Shown piece by piece: positions 13,634 through 16,808 of a stretch of DNA of 16,808 nt (position 1 is its first letter; each line of letters begins with the position of its first letter). The position numbers were made by a program, and so were the translations under genes. Below the pieces are notes generated by a model. That model was given only the letters and a program-made list of their open reading frames with translations, was not told the origin of the DNA and made no database searches. This DNA comes from Candidatus Omnitrophota bacterium (GTDB taxonomy: Bacteria > Omnitrophota > Gorgyraeia > Tantalellales > Tantalellaceae): positions 1 through 16,808 of the forward strand of contig DAOVKF010000018.1 of assembly GCA_030631915.1 (NCBI GenBank). Reading direction: 5' to 3'.

Positions 13634-15222
13634 TCCGCCGCCACAGCGCGGCAACGCTGACACAGCCCCGGGGCCCCGGCGTCTGTCCCCACGGTTTCGC
13701 TGAAATTCCAGCACCGCTGACATTTTTGCCCCAGCGCCCTTGTTATTTTGATCTTAAGCGGATACCCCTCGGCGTCTTCCATGCCCTTTTCCGGCGTTTC
13801 CGCGACGACCGCCTGTGAAACCCTGAAAAGAAAGGGGAAACTGCCGATGTTGCCGGCCAGGAACGCCTTCATCTTTTCATCACAGGCATAAAGAGAGAGC
13901 CTGGCTTCCAGGGGACTCCCTATTAATCCCTGCTTTCTTTTTTCCTCAAGCAGCTTCATCACAGGATCCCTTATTGCCAGTATCTCCCGCCATTTGGCGT
14001 CAAGGTCCGTGTCAGCCCAGCCCGCCATTTCCTTCTCGACATCCGGCCAGTCGGACATATGCACGCTCCGGACTTTTTCCGCGAAGGAGACATGGCCCCA
14101 TGCCTCTTCCGTCGTGAAGGCGAGAACAGGCGCCGTTACGCGCATCAGCACATGAAGTATGCGAAAGATCGCTGTCTGGGCCGACCGCCTTTCAGGTGAA
14201 CCCGGTGTCAATATATACAATATGTCCTTCAAAACGTCAAGATAAAAAGAGCTCACCTCATACACACAGAAGTCGTAGACAACCCTGAACACCTTATAGA
14301 ACTCCCACGAATCATAATGCGCGGTCACGTCGCTGACCAGGCGGGACAGACGCGACAACATCCATTTATCGATCTCCGACAACGCCTCGTATGGCGTTGA
14401 ATCTTCTGACGGCTCGAAATCATACAGGTTGCCGAGAAGATATCTGAAGGTGTTCCTTATCTTTCTGTAGCCGTCGGCAAGGCGCGCCAGTATTTCGGGA
14501 GACAACTTGATATCGCCCTCGTAATTACTCGAAGCCACCCACAGGCGCAGGATATCGGCGCCGTATTTGAGCATCACTTCCTCGGGACTGATCACGTTCC
14601 CGATGGATTTGGACATCTTTTTCCCGGCTCCATCGACCACGAATCCATGCGTCAGCACTTTCCGGTAAGGAACGCGGCCTTTTATACCCATGGACGTTAT
14701 GAGCGCCGCCTGGAACCACCCCCTGTGCTGATCAGACCCCTCCAGATACAAGTCCGCCGGGCATCCCAGCTCCTTCCTTTTCCCGAGGACGGCCACGTGG
14801 CTGACGCCGGAATCAAACCACACGTCAAGAATATTTTCCTCCCTGCGGAAATCCGTGCCTCCGCATTTCCGGCATACCGCGTTTCCGGGGATGCACCCGT
14901 CAGCGTCCCCGCTGAACCAGACATCCGCGCCTTTCTCTTTCGTCAGCAGGGCGACGGCCCTGATCATTTCCGCGTTCGTGAAAGACTCCCCGCATCCGAG
15001 ACACTGAAAAGCCGGTATGGGCACGCCCCAGTAACGCTGTCTGGAAAGGCACCAGTCCGGTCTGCCCTCGATCATGGAACTTATGCGCTCCATGCCGGAG
15101 CCGGGGATCCATTCCACGTCCTCTTTCACGGCCCTGAGCATATCGCCGCGCAATCCCTTGTGGTCGATACTCATGAACCATTGCTCGGTAGCGCGAAAGA
15201 TTATTGTATCCTTGCATCGCCA

Positions 15223-15225
15223 TCA
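15223..15225 (-). other. in-frame TGA in ileS at a zinc-ligand cysteine codon
   Basis: Codon 406. The next residues W-R-C keep the CxxC spacing, and the distance to Cys197 is 209, close to the 208 between the paired zinc cysteines of Thermus IleRS as I recall them. TGA differs from TGC and TGT by one base. Confidence 0.75.
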
Positions 15226-15396
15226 TTGGGTATAAGAATGCATCGTGTCCTCCGCGAATAAGAGGACCCCTTTGTCTTTCATCATCCTGATTATCGCGTC
15301 ATTCGCCTGAAAAACGTCCAGGCCCGCGAACCCGGGCGCCTCATCCGTGAATCTCCCCTTCTCATCCACCGGCATAATGACCGGAAGGCCGTATTT

Positions 15397-15399
15397 TTA
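15397..15399 (-). other. in-frame TAA in ileS
   Basis: Codon 348 in the segment G-TAA-K-Y-G-L. Many IleRS proteins have G-Q-K-Y-G-L here, so one C-to-T change of CAA explains it. Confidence 0.75.
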
Positions 15400-16442
15400 C
15401 CCCGTGGTATAATCATCCTGGCCGTGTCCCGGCGCGATATGCACACAGCCGGTCCCTTCATCCGTTGTGACATGATCAGCCGTCACGATAACGGAATCCC
15501 TGTCAATGAACGGATGCCGGCTGTTTTTTATGTCCCCGGCCAGGTCTTTCCCCTTCCTCTGTTCAAGAACGCGATAATCATCCGTCCCTGACTTTTTCAT
15601 GAACGCGTCCGTAAGCTCGGAAGCCACTATCCATATCTCCTCTTTGACGCTCACGAATGAATACAAAAATTCCGGGTGAAGGGCGACCGCGACATTGGCG
15701 AAAAGGGTCCAGGGGGTCGTGGTCCAGATGACGAAATAGGTCTTTTTTCCGAGCGTTGTTTTAGCGGCTTCGAATTTCACGCAGATCGAAGGAGAGGTCT
15801 TGTCCCGGTACTCGACCTCGGCTTCGGCAAGAGCGGTTTCACACGTCCTGCACCAGTTGACGGGCTTCAACCCTTTATAAATAAACCCCTTTTCATAAAG
15901 GTCGGCGAGGGAAAAAAGAATATCGGCCTCATAATCCTTATCAAGCGTCAAATAGGGGTTTCCCCAGTCCCCGAATATCCCCAGCCTCCTGAATTCCTCT
16001 GACTGGATCTTTACGTATCGCATGGCGTAGTCGCGCGCTTTCTCCCTGAATTCCACCTGTCCGATATCGCCTTTATCCATGTTCAGTTCCTTGAAAAGCT
16101 GGTGTTCCACAGGAAGGCCGTGACAGTCCCACCCTGGCACATACGGCGACCGGTGCCCTTTCATGGTAAAATATTTCACGCACATATCCTTTAGTATCTT
16201 GTTAAGCACATGCCCCATATGGATATGGCCGTTGGCATACGGCGGACCGTCATGCAGAATGAACTGCTTCCCGGAATTCTTTCTTTTTTCCATGATCCCG
16301 GCGTAGATCGCGTCCTCTTCCCACTTCTTAAGGATCACCGGCTCCCTTTCAGGCAAACACGCCTTCATGGGGAAGGAGGTGCGCGGAAGGTTCAACGTAT
16401 CCTTATACCCTTTTTTTGCTTCGCTGTTACCTGGTTTCATGG

Positions 16443-16808
16443 CTATTCCAGTATCCCCTCGATTATCGGTCCCAGTTTCGCGATGGTTTCCCGGGGGATG
16501 GCCTCCCTGGGAGTCATTATCGCGCCCTTTAAAGCCTCATGGCACCCGCACGGGGCCGCTGGGGGCAGATTCGTTATGGTGTTTTTAATTATCTTTTCCG
16601 CGGTTTCGATATTCTTCGCCACGTTCTCCATGACCATTTCCACGGAAACGGTTTCCATGCCCTGTCCGCTGTGCCAGCAATCATAATCCGTGACCAGCGC
16701 TATCGTGGCGTAACACATACCGGCCTCCCTGGCCAGGCGCGCCTCCGCCAGGTTCGTCATGCCGATGACGCTGACCCCCCAGGACCGGTAGAGCTGCGAC
16801 TCGGCGCG
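16443..16808 (-). CDS. mtnP: S-methyl-5'-thioadenosine phosphorylase family protein (partial, N-terminus outside window)
   Basis: The last 121 residues of a PNP/MTAP-family phosphorylase. The visible part begins RAESQLYRSWG, with RAES and the GMTNLAEARLAREAG helix as in the family, and continues to ATIALVTDYDCWH, where the Asp residues contact the purine base. VTDYDCW favours methylthioadenosine or adenosine-type substrates over plain guanosine and hypoxanthine enzymes. The reaction would split methylthioadenosine with phosphate into adenine and methylthioribose-1-phosphate (methionine salvage). The stop TAG is 2 nt ahead of the ileS ATG, so the two are probably co-transcribed. The substrate is inferred, since the N-terminal half is missing. 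Confidence 0.85.
   Translation of the reverse strand, partial: RAESQLYRSWGVSVIGMTNLAEARLAREAGMCYATIALVTDYDCWHSGQGMETVSVEMVMENVAKNIETAEKIIKNTITNLPPAAPCGCHEALKGAIMTPREAIPRETIAKLGPIIEGILE

Larger units (their letters stand above)
13612..16440 (-). pseudogene. ileS: isoleucyl-tRNA synthetase ileS, frame interrupted by two in-frame stops
   Basis: The frame has 943 codons, the normal length for bacterial IleRS, which charges tRNA-Ile and edits Val. The HIGH motif is H74-MGH77, the KMSKS loop lies at about 608-612 and the C-terminal zinc finger reads CQRCWNF with GLCQRC. Zinc-ligand pair CRTC is at 197-200. Two stops break it with no change of frame: TAA at 15397-15399 (codon 348, in GHGQDDYTTG-stop-KYGLP, where Gln is common) and TGA at 15223-15225 (codon 406, in HSYTQ-stop-WRCK, where HCWRCK is expected). 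Both halves otherwise look fully conserved, so recent decay or a sequence error is more likely than an old pseudogene. As intact pieces the frame reads 15397-16440 (HIGH and editing part) and 13612-15174 (KMSKS part). It starts 2 nt after the phosphorylase gene. Confidence 0.85.

Noticed and set aside
15180..15225. Selenocysteine at the ileS TGA (a UxxC motif)
   Set aside because: The CxxC here binds structural zinc and is not a redox site. The stretch after TGA forms only a weak stem without a typical SECIS apical loop, and the separate TAA 58 codons earlier would still end translation.
13612..16440. Genetic code with TGA reassigned to an amino acid
   Set aside because: All other genes are intact with the standard code and none has an internal TGA. 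A reassigned genome would show many.

Overview
All recognisable genes in this 16.8 kb window lie on the minus strand, so the window reads from high to low coordinates. It looks like the chromosome of an uncultured Gram-negative bacterium. It has a rod-shape and peptidoglycan elongation locus (mreBCD, PBP2, RodA), two lipoprotein-maturation genes (lspA, lgt) and secreted modular proteins. Intergenic spaces hold hairpin repeats. The gene order and these repeats recall candidate phyla near the PVC group, such as Omnitrophota. That placement is inference from memory; no taxonomic marker was compared.

Region 1 (16808 to 9742) is a tightly packed gene string: the end of an MTA/purine nucleoside phosphorylase, ileS, a DksA/TraR-type zinc-finger gene, lspA, lgt, an RluA-family pseudouridine synthase and aroA. 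Genes overlap or sit within about 35 nt of each other, so an operon is likely. The ileS reading frame carries two in-frame stops (TAA at codon 348, TGA at codon 406) with no frameshift. The TGA sits where a zinc-ligand cysteine is expected.

Region 2 (9741 to 2305) starts with a good sigma70-like promoter and runs mreB, mreC, mreD, mrdA, rodA, then a B12-binding-domain radical SAM gene. The first five build the elongasome: MreB filaments, the MreC/MreD membrane link, the PBP2 transpeptidase and the RodA glycosyltransferase. A perfect 11-bp hairpin separates mreC from mreD. The 318 nt between mrdA and rodA are filled by a MITE-like nested palindrome and a heptanucleotide tandem repeat that abuts the rodA start codon.

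Region 3 (2304 to 1) is accessory. A shorter relative of the same palindromic element lies behind the radical SAM gene. Next comes a secreted LamG-domain protein with its own promoter and Shine-Dalgarno site. It ends in a PEP-CTERM-like tail (PELP, hydrophobic stretch, RRIRR) whose last 12 codons are made of a GGGGACA-type repeat. Finally there is the start of a secreted beta-propeller protein with five near-identical 40-residue blades, running off the left edge.

The most unusual points are the palindromic element family with shared ends, the repeat-encoded C-terminus on a sorting-signal-like protein, the blade array, the broken ileS, and the stop-codon bias (8 TAG, 6 TAA, no TGA among 14 genes). 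I found no CRISPR array, tRNA or rRNA gene, or recognisable defence system.
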